A stretch of 64,000 bases of DNA. Origin: CAYWMD01 sp964458575 (GTDB lineage Bacteria; Verrucomicrobiota; Verrucomicrobiia; Limisphaerales; JADLHS01). Position 1 is the stretch's first letter. Each line of letters starts with the position of its first letter. Of this stretch, positions 54,327 through 63,969 are shown piece after piece. Made by a program: the position numbers and the translations under genes. A model generated the notes under the pieces. It was not told the DNA's origin. It saw only the letters and a program-made list of their open reading frames with translations, and searched no databases. Where the stretch lies: positions 124,001 through 188,000 of the forward strand of contig CAYWMD010000005.1 of the NCBI GenBank assembly GCA_964458575.1. Direction: 5' to 3'.

Positions 54327-54908
54327 ATGAGCCGGACGAATTACATCTACGTAGATTTTGAAAATGTCCAGGAGACGGAGCTTGATCGTATTGCCAACAA
54401 GCCCGTCAAGGTCAGGCTGATCCTGGGAGAGCGACACAAGAGCCTGCCGGTGAAGCTCGTGAAAACGATTCAACGATTCCCTGACCAAGTTCGATTGATC
54501 GAGACACCTCTCAACGGAAAGAACGCTCTCGACTTTGTCCTGGCGTGGGAAATGGGAGCGGAATGGGAGAAAGATCCGACGGGATATTTTCACATTTTGT
54601 CGCGAGACAAAGGTTTTGAAGCCTTGATCAGACATCTCAAAGACTTGGGCGTGCTGGCCGCGCGGCATGCCGCGTTCGGCGAAATCCCGGTGCTCATGAA
54701 TCTTGCCGAACGGGTGAAACTGTTGGTGACGCACTTCCAAGCCAATGCAACGACCCGACCCAAAAAGCGCAAAACGCTGGAATCCCACATCCAAGCGCAT
54801 TTCGGCAAGGTACTTTCGCCAGTGGAACTGGATGAAACCATCAAGGCGCTGACGACCGACAAGGTGATCGAGCTTACGGCACAGGGCGAGGTCACTTATC
54901 CGACTTGA
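54327..54908 (+). CDS. PIN/NYN-like domain protein
   Basis: 193 residues starting MSRTNYIYVDFENVQ. The beta-strand with acidic residues (YVDFENVQ), GKNALDFVLAWEMG and HILSRDKGFEALIRHL match PIN-like nucleases of the NYN/LOTUS-associated type, with Asp9, Asp/Glu clusters and the SRDKGF strand. The C-terminus (KKRKTLESHIQAHFGKVLSP and EVTYPT) may be a small wHTH. An RNase function is inferred; partners are unknown. The longer frame from 54276 adds non-conserved residues. Confidence 0.8.
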   Translation: MSRTNYIYVDFENVQETELDRIANKPVKVRLILGERHKSLPVKLVKTIQRFPDQVRLIETPLNGKNALDFVLAWEMGAEWEKDPTGYFHILSRDKGFEALIRHLKDLGVLAARHAAFGEIPVLMNLAERVKLLVTHFQANATTRPKKRKTLESHIQAHFGKVLSPVELDETIKALTTDKVIELTAQGEVTYPT

Positions 54909-54929
54909 CCGCAGTTTCCCGGATCGCGC

Positions 54930-55577
54930 TTACTTCGGCATCTGCTTGATAAACTCGTCCGCCCGCGCAATTGAGGCGTTCATGTCCTCGATCAGCCGGC
55001 TGATGTCCGTCTGAATTTTGGCTGACTCACCGCCCAAAGCCGCCACCGCCTGCGCATTCAGGCTGTGTTTGAGCGCCAACACATAGTCGTGCAGTTTTTT
55101 CAGCACCGGATCCATGGTCGCCTCCGCGCGCTTCAACGCCCGGAGCATCTCGTCGTAACGCAGCCGCGTGTCGGTCAACTGCTGCCGGCTCATTTGCCGC
55201 AGACTCTCGGTTTCGATCTGTTGGTTTTCCTTTTCCCATTCCGTGAACAAATCACCGGCCACCGTTTCCACGTCCTTGACCCGCCCATGCACTTTTGACA
55301 CTCGCGACGAGGCGTCATCGTAGTCGGACTGCAACCGCCGGTATTGTTTCTCCAGTTCGCCGCCCGCGAACCCGGTCATTTCCTTCAAACGGGTGAGCGC
55401 GTCCTTGAATTCCTGCTGCGCCTCCTTTTGTTCGTCGCGCGCGGCCACGACGCGTTTCTTCAGGAGGTCGCGTTTATAGACGCCTACTTTTTCGTACGCC
55501 GAATACATCACGCTGCGGCAGGCGGTGAAGCCCATCAACGAACCCACCAGCAGAACGGCAAACAAAAGTCGCTTCAT
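54930..55577 (-). CDS. DUF2959 family lipoprotein
   Basis: 215 residues from the ATG at 55577. The lipoprotein signal is MKRLLFAVLLVGSLMGFTAC with a lipobox (GFTAC). The mature part is an almost continuous helix/coiled coil (YEKVGVYKRDLLKKRVVAAR; DVETVAGDLFTEWEKENQQI), the hallmark of DUF2959. It is presumably periplasmic and membrane-attached; function is unknown. It is divergent from the DUF748 gene (128 bp apart), which is also an envelope protein. Confidence 0.87.
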   Translation of the reverse strand: MKRLLFAVLLVGSLMGFTACRSVMYSAYEKVGVYKRDLLKKRVVAARDEQKEAQQEFKDALTRLKEMTGFAGGELEKQYRRLQSDYDDASSRVSKVHGRVKDVETVAGDLFTEWEKENQQIETESLRQMSRQQLTDTRLRYDEMLRALKRAEATMDPVLKKLHDYVLALKHSLNAQAVAALGGESAKIQTDISRLIEDMNASIARADEFIKQMPK

Positions 55578-55705
55578 GCGCGCGATGGTTGCACGGCCGC
55601 CGGTTGGGGTCAACCACCGGCAAGCCGGCAGGCGGCACGTTTGCATTGACTCGCTGCCCCGCTTGCGGTTGGCTGAAGGCGTCGCAACCCGATTGCCCAT
55701 TACCG

Positions 55706-58700
55706 ATGAATGCGTCATTCCTGAGCAAGCCCCACAAGCGTCAGCCGAAATGGTTGCGTCGGATCGCGTGGGGCTTGCTGGGCTACACCCTGATCGGGTT
55801 TTTGATACTGCCGCCCATCGTCCGCGTCATTGCCACGAAGCAGTTGTCCACGCAGCTTGACCGGCCGGTCAAGATCCAGAAACTGCGGCTCAATCCCTAT
55901 ACCTTGTCAGCCACCGTGCGCGGGCTGCTCATCCAGGACAAGGACGGCGAACCGTTCGTTGCCTGGGACGAAGTGTACGTGAATTTCCAGCTCCTGTCGT
56001 TCTTTGGCAACGCGTGGGTGTTCAAGGAAATCAGCACTAGCAAGCCGTTTGTGCGGGTGCAGATGAACAAGGATTACACGTTAAACTTCTCGGACTTGAT
56101 CACGAAGTTCACGCCCACCAATGCGCCTCCGCCCCAACCATCCCGGCCGGTGGCGGTGCGCATCAATCGCCTGCACATCGGCCGGGCCACGGCTTCGTTC
56201 GTTGACCTGACGCCGCGCAAGCCCTTTTCGCGCATCTTCGGGCCGCTGGATTTGACCATCACCAATTTTCGCACCGACCCCGACAACAAGAATCCGTATG
56301 CGTTTGAGGGCACGACCGATGCCGGCGAACGCTACGCCTGGAGCGGACACTTTTTCCTCGACCCGCTGCGCTCGCAGGGCGAGTTGAAGCTGGAGAACCT
56401 CCAACTGACCAAATACGCGCCCCTTTACGAAGACCTCGTGCGATTCATCATCAAAGATGGCGCCGTGGATCTCTCGGGCGCATACCATTTCGAACTGAGT
56501 CCCACCAACCACATCGCCTCCGTGACCAATGCCGCCTTTGCCCTGCACGCGTTCCAACTGGCCGATCCCGATGGCACGAATATCGTCGAGCTATCGGAAT
56601 TTGTCGTGTCGGGCGCCAGCGTGGATGCCGTGACCCGCACCGCGGAGGTCAAATCCATCTCCGGCGACGGCGGCAAACTTCGCCTGCGCCGCAACGCCGA
56701 CGCCGCCGTCAATGTCGTTGAGCTGGCCAAACCCACGGCTGATGCCACCAACGCGCCCGGCGGAATTCTTTTGCTCCTGCGGTCAGTCACCAACGCCGTT
56801 GCCACGTTGTTGAACAGCACCAACGCCTGGACGGGGGTGATTCGCGAAGTGGCGCTGAACCACGGCGTGGTGCAGCTCGAGGACCTGGTCAATTCCCGTC
56901 CCGCGCGGCTGGAACTCGACAACATTTCGCTGACGGCCAAGAACATCTCCAACGTGCCGGGCACCAACCTGACCGCCTCGCTCGCGTTAAGCTGGAACAC
57001 CAACGGCTCGATCAAGGTGGACACCGAGGCGTCCTTCCTCCCGCCCACCGCGGAGGTGCAAATCGCTTTGGACAAACTCGAATTGCGGCCGCTCGACCCG
57101 TATCTTGAACCGAAGGTCAATGTGTTCATCCTCGACAGCAAGCTGAGCTTGCACGGCAACCTGCGCTTGCGCACGCCCGCCGACGGCCTGCCCCAGGTGA
57201 CGTTTCAGGGCGATGCCCGGCTCGATGACTTCGCCACCGTGGATGGCGTGCTGGGTGAGGATTTGTTGAAATGGAGTTCCGTCCGGCTGTCGGCCATTGA
57301 TGCCAACCTGAATCCCCCGGGGGTGACCATCAAGGAAATCGCAGTGGACGAGGCCAGCGCGCATGTCGTCATCGAAACCAATCGCACGATCAATCTGCTG
57401 GCGGCGCTGCGGATGGAAAACACCAACGCCCCGCCCCCGCCAACCGAGCCAAAGCCCGCGAAAGCCAAACGTGCGAAGAAACCTGTCGCCGATGCGGAAG
57501 CAGCCTCTCCCGCTCCCGAAACGAACACGCCGGCGGCCGGTTCGTTGCCGAAGATTGCCATCGGCAGCATTGTGCTGTCCAACGCCCAAGTGCGCCTCAC
57601 CGACCGTTCGCTTTCGCCGGCGGTCAACATGAGCATCCAGCAATTGGGCGGGACGATTTCCGGACTTTCTTCGGAAGAACTCAAGCACGCGGACGTCAAT
57701 CTGCATGCCAAGGTGGATAACGCCGGGCCGGTGGAAATCACCGGCAGCATCAACCCGCTCGGCAAAGACCTGACCACGGACTTGAAGCTCACGATGCAAA
57801 ACGTGGATCTGTTGCCCACCAGTCCTTATTCCGGAAAATACGCCGGCTACCGCATCGCCAAGGGCAAATTGGGCGTGGAGCTGGCCTACAAAATCAGCGA
57901 TCGCAAGTTGACCGCGAAAAACGTGATCGTCCTCGATCAGTTCACGTTCGGCGAGAAGGTGAACAGTCCCGACGCCACCACGCTGCCGGTCAAACTCGGC
58001 GTGGCCGTGCTCAAAGACCGCGACGGCAAAATCGAACTGGACGTGCCGGTGGAAGGCAGCCTCGACGATCCGGAGTTCCGCATCGGCAAGGTCGTCGCCC
58101 GCGCGATTCTCAATGTCATCACCAAGATCATCACGTCCCCGTTTTCGGTGCTCGGTTCGTTGTTCGGCGGCAAGAGCGAGGAAATCAACTACCAGAATTT
58201 CTCCCCCGGCAGTGCCGTCCTGTTGCCCGAGGCGAAGGCCAAACTCGATGCACTGGTCAAGGGGCTTTACGAGCGGCCCGCGCTGCAACTGGAAATTGAA
58301 GGCAGTGTGGAGCCGGAGGTGGACCGCAAGGGGCTGCGTCAGGTTCGTCTGTTTCAACAACTCCGGACGAGGGAATGGACTTCGCGCAGCAAGTCCGAGC
58401 GCGCAAAGATGACGCCCGACCAGATCACGCTCACGCCCGAGGAGCGGGTCAAGTGGGTGCAAACCCTTTACGCGGCCGCACTGCAAAAAGGCGAGGTGGC
58501 CCTGACCGTTCCGACGACGAACCAGCTCACCACGCTCGCGGAGGAAATTCCGCCGATTGCATCACGGCCATCCGCGCCCGCGCATGGGGCCACCGCTTTG
58601 TTGTCGCCCCCGAAACCGGCCCAACCGATCGTGGACGCGAACCTTGCCTCCGCTTCGTCCCAAACGACCGGCACGGAAGCCCCCCGGCCGGCCGAGAACG

Positions 58701-58903
58701 CCACCGAGATGGCCCAAGCCTTGATGGACGCCATGGTGCTCACGGACGCCGACCTCGCGACCCTTGCCGCCGACCGTGCGAAGGCGGTGCGCGAATACGT
58801 TCTCCAAACCGGCAAGGTGGAAGCCGAAAGAATCTTCCTGGCGGAGAAACCTTCCGGCGGCTTTCGCAACGACGGCAGCCGGGCTTACCTACAACTCAAA
58901 TAA
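55706..58903 (+). CDS. DUF748 (AsmA-like) envelope protein
   Basis: 1065 residues from the ATG at 55706. One N-terminal TM helix (about 18-40) is followed by repeated beta-rich AsmA/TamB-like segments (LDRPVKIQKLRLNPYTLSAT; FGPLDLTITNFRTDPDNKNP; GPVEITGSINPLGKDLTTDL) and the C-terminal DUF748 region VAVLKDRDGKIELDVPVEGS / LDDPEFRIGKVVARAILNVI. AsmA-like proteins form lipid-transport bridges between membranes. A Pro/Ala/Lys-rich linker lies near residue 575. The C-terminus ends with an OmpA-like pattern (RAKAVREYVLQTGKVEAERI). Confidence 0.92.
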   Translation: MNASFLSKPHKRQPKWLRRIAWGLLGYTLIGFLILPPIVRVIATKQLSTQLDRPVKIQKLRLNPYTLSATVRGLLIQDKDGEPFVAWDEVYVNFQLLSFFGNAWVFKEISTSKPFVRVQMNKDYTLNFSDLITKFTPTNAPPPQPSRPVAVRINRLHIGRATASFVDLTPRKPFSRIFGPLDLTITNFRTDPDNKNPYAFEGTTDAGERYAWSGHFFLDPLRSQGELKLENLQLTKYAPLYEDLVRFIIKDGAVDLSGAYHFELSPTNHIASVTNAAFALHAFQLADPDGTNIVELSEFVVSGASVDAVTRTAEVKSISGDGGKLRLRRNADAAVNVVELAKPTADATNAPGGILLLLRSVTNAVATLLNSTNAWTGVIREVALNHGVVQLEDLVNSRPARLELDNISLTAKNISNVPGTNLTASLALSWNTNGSIKVDTEASFLPPTAEVQIALDKLELRPLDPYLEPKVNVFILDSKLSLHGNLRLRTPADGLPQVTFQGDARLDDFATVDGVLGEDLLKWSSVRLSAIDANLNPPGVTIKEIAVDEASAHVVIETNRTINLLAALRMENTNAPPPPTEPKPAKAKRAKKPVADAEAASPAPETNTPAAGSLPKIAIGSIVLSNAQVRLTDRSLSPAVNMSIQQLGGTISGLSSEELKHADVNLHAKVDNAGPVEITGSINPLGKDLTTDLKLTMQNVDLLPTSPYSGKYAGYRIAKGKLGVELAYKISDRKLTAKNVIVLDQFTFGEKVNSPDATTLPVKLGVAVLKDRDGKIELDVPVEGSLDDPEFRIGKVVARAILNVITKIITSPFSVLGSLFGGKSEEINYQNFSPGSAVLLPEAKAKLDALVKGLYERPALQLEIEGSVEPEVDRKGLRQVRLFQQLRTREWTSRSKSERAKMTPDQITLTPEERVKWVQTLYAAALQKGEVALTVPTTNQLTTLAEEIPPIASRPSAPAHGATALLSPPKPAQPIVDANLASASSQTTGTEAPRPAENATEMAQALMDAMVLTDADLATLAADRAKAVREYVLQTGKVEAERIFLAEKPSGGFRNDGSRAYLQLK

Positions 58904-58920
58904 GCCGGCGGCTGCGTAAA

Positions 58921-59718
58921 CTAGCGGGCCCGGGCTTCCGCCTGCTTCAGCACAAACTCGATCAGCTCCTGGCACTCGAAAAAGGCGGGCGTGGCCTGGT
59001 GGCCTTCACCGGCGATGAGCTTCACGGTGATCGGGGCGCCGCCCGCTTCGTAGCGTTCCTTGAGGAGGAGAGCGTTTTCCTGATACGGCACGGCTTTGTC
59101 CGCTTCGCCCTGCACAATGAACATCGGCACTTTTTTCTCGATCAGCCCTTTCAGATTGTCGGTGGGATTAAACTCGGTCAACCTTGCGCGCAGTTCGGTC
59201 TCGGTCAGTTGATAATCGGCGAGGGTGACCGGCAGGTTCTTCATTCCCCAAGTGGCGAGATTGCACACCGGATAAATCCCCACGAAAGCCTGCGTTTTGT
59301 CCGGATGCCGCATGGCCCAGCCCAGCGCCATCAGGCCGCCGCGGCTCTGCCCGAGCAGAATCGGCTTGGGAGACCAACCGCGCCTGACCATCGCGTCGTA
59401 AAAGAGCGTGAATTGCTCCGTGCTGGCCGGCGCGCCGCGAACTTCCCCGAGATCAACCCCGGCAAGGCTGATGCCCGCGCGCAGGAATCCCGCAAAATAC
59501 GACTTCTTTCCCGCGAGTGAGAAGCCCTTCAACGTCGGCGCGAACCAGACCCACGGTTTCCCTGGCGCGGGCGTCGGCGCGGCATAGAGGTAGGCCGTGT
59601 GACCATTGACTTCGAACTTCTCCGCGGTCTTGGGCAAAGCGTCGCCGGCGGACGCCGCTGCCGCGAAGAGCGACAGGATTAAAAAGCTGATGCCGCAAAT
59701 GATCTTCAGGGCCTTCAT
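58921..59718 (-). CDS. Secreted alpha/beta hydrolase
   Basis: 265 residues with a signal peptide (ILSLFAAAASAG). Canonical nucleophile elbow GQSRGG, a putative acid in QGEADKAVPYQ and the catalytic His in GEGHQATP give a complete Ser-Asp-His triad. It resembles dienelactone-hydrolase / prolyl-oligopeptidase-like esterases. The start overlaps the stop of the SBBP-repeat gene (ATGA at 59715-59718), so the two secreted proteins are co-expressed. Confidence 0.88.
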   Translation of the reverse strand: MKALKIICGISFLILSLFAAAASAGDALPKTAEKFEVNGHTAYLYAAPTPAPGKPWVWFAPTLKGFSLAGKKSYFAGFLRAGISLAGVDLGEVRGAPASTEQFTLFYDAMVRRGWSPKPILLGQSRGGLMALGWAMRHPDKTQAFVGIYPVCNLATWGMKNLPVTLADYQLTETELRARLTEFNPTDNLKGLIEKKVPMFIVQGEADKAVPYQENALLLKERYEAGGAPITVKLIAGEGHQATPAFFECQELIEFVLKQAEARAR

Positions 59719-62063
59719 GGGGTGGTGGCGCGGTAGAAGCGGTTGGAAATTCCAGCGGCGGATATGTCAATCGCCTGGCCAGTCCCATCGGGATTGGTGA
59801 GTGTCAGATTCGTCAGGAGATTCCAGGTGACGAGGTTCACGGACTGGCTGATCGTGACGCTGGCGCCGGGCGGGCCGGTCAGACTCAGTTGCGGCTGGCC
59901 CTGGGGTGTGAGGGAGACGGCTTCAAATTTCAAGGGCACGCCCGACAACTGGCAGGTGACGGTTACCGAATCGAAGCATTGCGCCTTGTTCTGGCCGGTG
60001 CCACCGGTCTGGCCGTCAAGCCAGAGGGTCATGTTGGTCCCGGTGGCGACGACCGTTCCGCTGAACGGAGTCCAGCCGTTGGTGCTGACGAATTGCGGCG
60101 GGTTCAGGTCCATCGCCGTGGCCCAGTTGCTGGAGGCGGTGGGGCTGCATTTGACCCGGCACGTTGCCAGACCGGAGTTTCCGCGCATCCAACCGGAAAT
60201 GACATAGGTGGCGCCAACCGTGCAACCGGTTACGTCCTGACGTATGCCGGCCCCGCCGGTGGAACTGGTATTGGCGAACTGTTGATAATGGAGGCCGCCG
60301 CCGGGGGGCGGTCCGGAGATTTGAATGGAATAGACCGTAGTGGGATTAGGAGACCGCTGGTAGCCGGTCCAACCGCTGGCGACCCCGTTCACGTTGGTCG
60401 TGCCTTCGAAGTCGCCGTTCAGCAACGTGGCGGGCGTGCAGATCGGGATCAGGGTTCGCGCCATGACGCTGGCCGAGCTTTGGCTGGTGCCGTTGGCGTT
60501 GTAAGCGCGGATGCGGTAATAGCAGGTTGTGCCCGCGCCCAATCCGGTTACGGGCCAGCTCAGCAGGTTGCCGACGGCGAGGTCCTGATAGCCGGGGAGG
60601 TAGGAACTGAAGGTATTGTTCGTGGAGGCGTCCAGCCGGTAGCCTTGGGCGCCGGTGGATGGGTACCAATTGGCGGTGAATGAATTGATGGTCAGAGCGG
60701 TGGCGGGTCGCGCAGTGGGGATCGGCGGCGGGCTGTTCGTCGGGGCGTATTTCAGCAAGACCACGTCCGCCGTTCCGGAATTCGTGTTGCCGTCAAAGTC
60801 GCCATAACTCCAGCCAGCGACGAACACGTTGCCGTTCGTGTCCACGGCAACAGCGCGGGCCGCGTCATGGTTGGTGGTACCGAACTGCTGGAACCAGATT
60901 TGGCTTCCGGCTGGGTCATACTTGGCCACGAACACGTCTGCGGGCGGATCGCCCGCGACCATCTGGCCATTGAATTGTCCCGCTACGAAAACACTGGCGG
61001 CAGCGTCGCAGGCGACGCCAAAACCCTGGTCGTGCTGGCTGGTACCAAACTGCCTTCCCCATTGATTTGTCCCGCCCGCATCGAACTTGGCCAAAAAAAC
61101 GTCGCGGTTGCCGAACGCGGCATTCGTGTAGAGCGGGCCCGTGGTGTAACCCGAAAGATAAATGTTCCGGGCCGCGTCGGTGGCCAGAGCGTAGCCGGTG
61201 TCTTTGTTAAACGTTCCCCATTCTCGCAACCAGACGCGCTGACCGTTGGAGTCGTACTTGGCCAGGAAATTGTCACCGTTGCTCAAAGCCGGAAGACCTT
61301 CGATGCTGCCATCGGTCCAGCCAGTCACAATGACATTTCCGTCGGCATCGCAGGTGATGCCGAACGCCTCATCCGTGATATCGGAACCGAACAGCACCGT
61401 CCAAAGGCGGTTGCCATTGGTGTCATACTTGTTGATGAACACGTCCGCTCCGCCCACCCGCGTCACGCCATGAAAATCGCCGCGCACAAATCCGGTGACA
61501 AAGACGTGGCCCGAGGCATCCGTGGCCACGGCGCGGGCGTCGTCGTCCTGCCCCGTTCCATCTTGGCGGGTCCAAAGCCAGTTGCCGGTCGGACCAAATT
61601 TCACGACGAAGAAGTCGTAGTTGCCGAGATTGGAGTTTCCATCCAGGGCGCCGGCGGTGCGGCCAACCACATAAACATTGCCGAACGGATCGGAGGCTAC
61701 TCCGCCCAGGGCGCCGGCGTTGATATCATCCCAACCGTATTCAATCCCGAGGGTGCCGCGTTGGGCCAGCCACAGTTCGTTGCCCGAGGCGTCATACTTG
61801 CCCGCATAAACATCGAATACGCCGGCGGACTGCCCGCCCAAAGAACTCTGGGTGGGGCCGCCGAAGACGACATTGCCGAAGGGGTCCACCGCCACGCCAC
61901 CGCCAAAGTCATAGCTGCCCTTCCCGACCAACCGGCTCCAGACCTTTACTTCGGTCTGGGCGGACACCCAACCGGCGAGAAACGGCAGGAAGACTGTTAG
62001 AATCAGGGTTTGCTTGAGCGAGGAGCCACGAAGGCGAGGAATTGAATTTCTCATTATCGTCAT
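59715..62063 (-). CDS. Secreted SBBP-repeat beta-propeller protein with C-terminal FYR module
   Basis: 782 residues from the ATG at 62063; a signal peptide ends WVSAQ. About eight SBBP-type repeats follow (for example GGVASDPFGNVYVVGRTAG, RAVATDASGHVFVTGFVRGD and FGITCDADGNVIVTGWTDGS), each built of a D-x-x-G-N-V/I-x-V-x-G-x-T pattern; these form a beta-propeller. Then comes a fibronectin-III-like domain (LTINSFTANWYPSTGAQGYR), a carbohydrate-binding-like jelly roll (LLNGDFEGTTNVNGVASGWT) and a C-terminal module ending NRFYRATTP. It is probably a surface or secreted adhesion/binding protein. Confidence 0.87.
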   Translation of the reverse strand: MTIMRNSIPRLRGSSLKQTLILTVFLPFLAGWVSAQTEVKVWSRLVGKGSYDFGGGVAVDPFGNVVFGGPTQSSLGGQSAGVFDVYAGKYDASGNELWLAQRGTLGIEYGWDDINAGALGGVASDPFGNVYVVGRTAGALDGNSNLGNYDFFVVKFGPTGNWLWTRQDGTGQDDDARAVATDASGHVFVTGFVRGDFHGVTRVGGADVFINKYDTNGNRLWTVLFGSDITDEAFGITCDADGNVIVTGWTDGSIEGLPALSNGDNFLAKYDSNGQRVWLREWGTFNKDTGYALATDAARNIYLSGYTTGPLYTNAAFGNRDVFLAKFDAGGTNQWGRQFGTSQHDQGFGVACDAAASVFVAGQFNGQMVAGDPPADVFVAKYDPAGSQIWFQQFGTTNHDAARAVAVDTNGNVFVAGWSYGDFDGNTNSGTADVVLLKYAPTNSPPPIPTARPATALTINSFTANWYPSTGAQGYRLDASTNNTFSSYLPGYQDLAVGNLLSWPVTGLGAGTTCYYRIRAYNANGTSQSSASVMARTLIPICTPATLLNGDFEGTTNVNGVASGWTGYQRSPNPTTVYSIQISGPPPGGGLHYQQFANTSSTGGAGIRQDVTGCTVGATYVISGWMRGNSGLATCRVKCSPTASSNWATAMDLNPPQFVSTNGWTPFSGTVVATGTNMTLWLDGQTGGTGQNKAQCFDSVTVTCQLSGVPLKFEAVSLTPQGQPQLSLTGPPGASVTISQSVNLVTWNLLTNLTLTNPDGTGQAIDISAAGISNRFYRATTP

Positions 62064-62238
62064 GATGTTTTTTGGCGTGTGGTTTTGTAAAGCGAATTTC
62101 ACGGACGGGCAGGGGGACTCGCCGGCCTGGACCGGCCAGCATCCCGGCGAGCGACGATCGGTCGTCCACGAGGAGACGTTGGCGCGGAATGACAGCAGCG
62201 TTTCAACATTTGTTTTCCATTTCAACGCCAGCCCTGGC

Positions 62239-63969
62239 TCAGGGCTTCTTCAGCCGGTAGTATCGTTCCTTTTCGGTCGGAGGAACGGTGTTCGTTACGA
62301 CGTATTGGTCGCCCGCCAGCACCGGTGGCGGCGACGCGTCATTCCAGCCAGACGGGGGCAGGTTGGTGGCATATTCCAGTGAATAGCCGGGCGGGTTGGT
62401 CGGCCAGGACAAAATGACGTTGGGGTCGTGGCGGGCAAAGCCGAGCGCCGGCGGCACCACCACCAGCGCCGCGTTGCTGCCCGGCATGAACGAATAAATC
62501 GAGGCGTTCTGAAGCACGAATCGCAGGCGCAAATAGGGTTGGCCCGCAGGCAGCTCCGTGTGCGCGACCCACGCGACCGCCTGGGTGACGCTGTTTCCCG
62601 TCAACGGAACGCAATCGCTCTGGCTGTAACCGGGCAGCAGGTTGTTGTTTTGATCGAGCACCTCCACCTTCACCGAGCCGCTACTGTGGTTGGTGTGGTA
62701 GTTCAGCAGGAGCGGACCGCCGGTGTTGCCAAAGGTCTTGGTGAGAATCGTGCCCACCGGCTCGCCGGCGTCTAGTGAGGCAAAACCGTCCTTGCGCACG
62801 GTGGCCAGGCCGATGGCCCCGCGTTGCCTTTTTTGCGGTGTGTCGTGGTGGTTTATGAATCCGCCATACCAAAGTTTAACTTTGTCCCCCTCCACGAGGG
62901 GTGCGCGGGCGGTGAACACCATGCCCGCGTCCCACGACCCAGCGGCGCCCAGCGGCAGAATCGGAGGCCGGTTGGTTTCTTCCCGCGTCCAATTGACTCC
63001 GTCGCGGCTGCTCACCAGTTCGACAAAAATCTGACCGATTTGATACCCCTCGTAGCCTCCGTCTGGCGGAGAGCTTACCAAGTTGGTTGCCCGATGAATC
63101 CACAGGAAGCCGAGATACATGGTCTCGTAAGGAAACGCCGACAGTCCATAGAAGTGCGTTCGCTGAGTCACGTTGAGCGACCAGCGGTCGTCATACCCAT
63201 CAGGGTGGAGGATGAGGGATGGGGAAGACCAGTTCGTGAAATCGGTGCTGGTCGTCAAACCCACCGCCCGACGCGCGCGTCCATTGGTATCCGTCCATCC
63301 GACCTTGACGTAACCGAGGTATTGTTGCGTGTGCGGGTCGTAGCAGAAATTGCCAGAGTCGCTGCCGCCCGCGACGGGATTGTTCGGCGCACCGACAAAA
63401 TTGATGGCGTTTGACGACCAGGCCGCGGACCAACCGCCCCCCGCATACGTCATGAGTTTATAGCGCTTGGCGGGGTCGGGATCGTCGGGTGTTTGCATGA
63501 TGGAGTTCATGAATCCGCGGGGGTGCACGAAGCCGGGATAATACAGGCTGTTGTTGCTCGAACTGCACCAGGGAACTTGATTGAGCACAGGCTTGACCCA
63601 ACTTAGGCCGTCGGCGCTGGTCGCATAAAGGAGTCCGTTGGTGGCGTTGGCGCACGGTGAGTTGGTGATGTAGCCCTGGTACCACATCCGATAGCCAGTG
63701 CCTGTCTCGTTGGGCAGGACCGTGCCGTAGATGTTGACCAGTTGTTCCCAGGCTGTGGTCGCCTTCAGTACGGGATTGCCGGCGTATTTCTGGAAGGGGC
63801 GATAACTCCTGGACACGTTGGTTTTCGCAGCGATGAGATAATCATCCACCAGCAGTTGCCACGGTCCGGTCAGGTCATCTATCGAATTGGCAGCCCCGGC
63901 CGTCAGATTCAAAATTGCCGCGAAGCATAAATACACGCCACCCCTCAAGCCCTGCTTTCTTTGTATCAT
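62239..63969 (-). CDS. Secreted glycosidase-like beta-propeller protein
   Basis: 576 residues with a signal peptide ending in AAN. The first 400 residues look like the five-bladed propeller of GH32/43/130-type or DUF-family sialidase-like proteins (LVDDYLIAAKTNVSRSYRPF; GTGYRMWYQGYI; LLYATSADGLSWVKPVLNQV; VKLWYGGFINHHDTPQKR). The acidic catalytic residues are not certain. A jelly-roll segment follows, and the C-terminus (PPGYSLEYATNLPPSGWNDA...ERYYRLKKP) is the same module as in the two proteins above. It is likely an exported carbohydrate-active or binding protein. Confidence 0.82.
   Translation of the reverse strand: MIQRKQGLRGGVYLCFAAILNLTAGAANSIDDLTGPWQLLVDDYLIAAKTNVSRSYRPFQKYAGNPVLKATTAWEQLVNIYGTVLPNETGTGYRMWYQGYITNSPCANATNGLLYATSADGLSWVKPVLNQVPWCSSSNNSLYYPGFVHPRGFMNSIMQTPDDPDPAKRYKLMTYAGGGWSAAWSSNAINFVGAPNNPVAGGSDSGNFCYDPHTQQYLGYVKVGWTDTNGRARRAVGLTTSTDFTNWSSPSLILHPDGYDDRWSLNVTQRTHFYGLSAFPYETMYLGFLWIHRATNLVSSPPDGGYEGYQIGQIFVELVSSRDGVNWTREETNRPPILPLGAAGSWDAGMVFTARAPLVEGDKVKLWYGGFINHHDTPQKRQRGAIGLATVRKDGFASLDAGEPVGTILTKTFGNTGGPLLLNYHTNHSSGSVKVEVLDQNNNLLPGYSQSDCVPLTGNSVTQAVAWVAHTELPAGQPYLRLRFVLQNASIYSFMPGSNAALVVVPPALGFARHDPNVILSWPTNPPGYSLEYATNLPPSGWNDASPPPVLAGDQYVVTNTVPPTEKERYYRLKKP

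Noticed and set aside
53055..54800. 581-codon minus-strand open frame
   Set aside because: Shadow opposite aroC, which is unambiguous.
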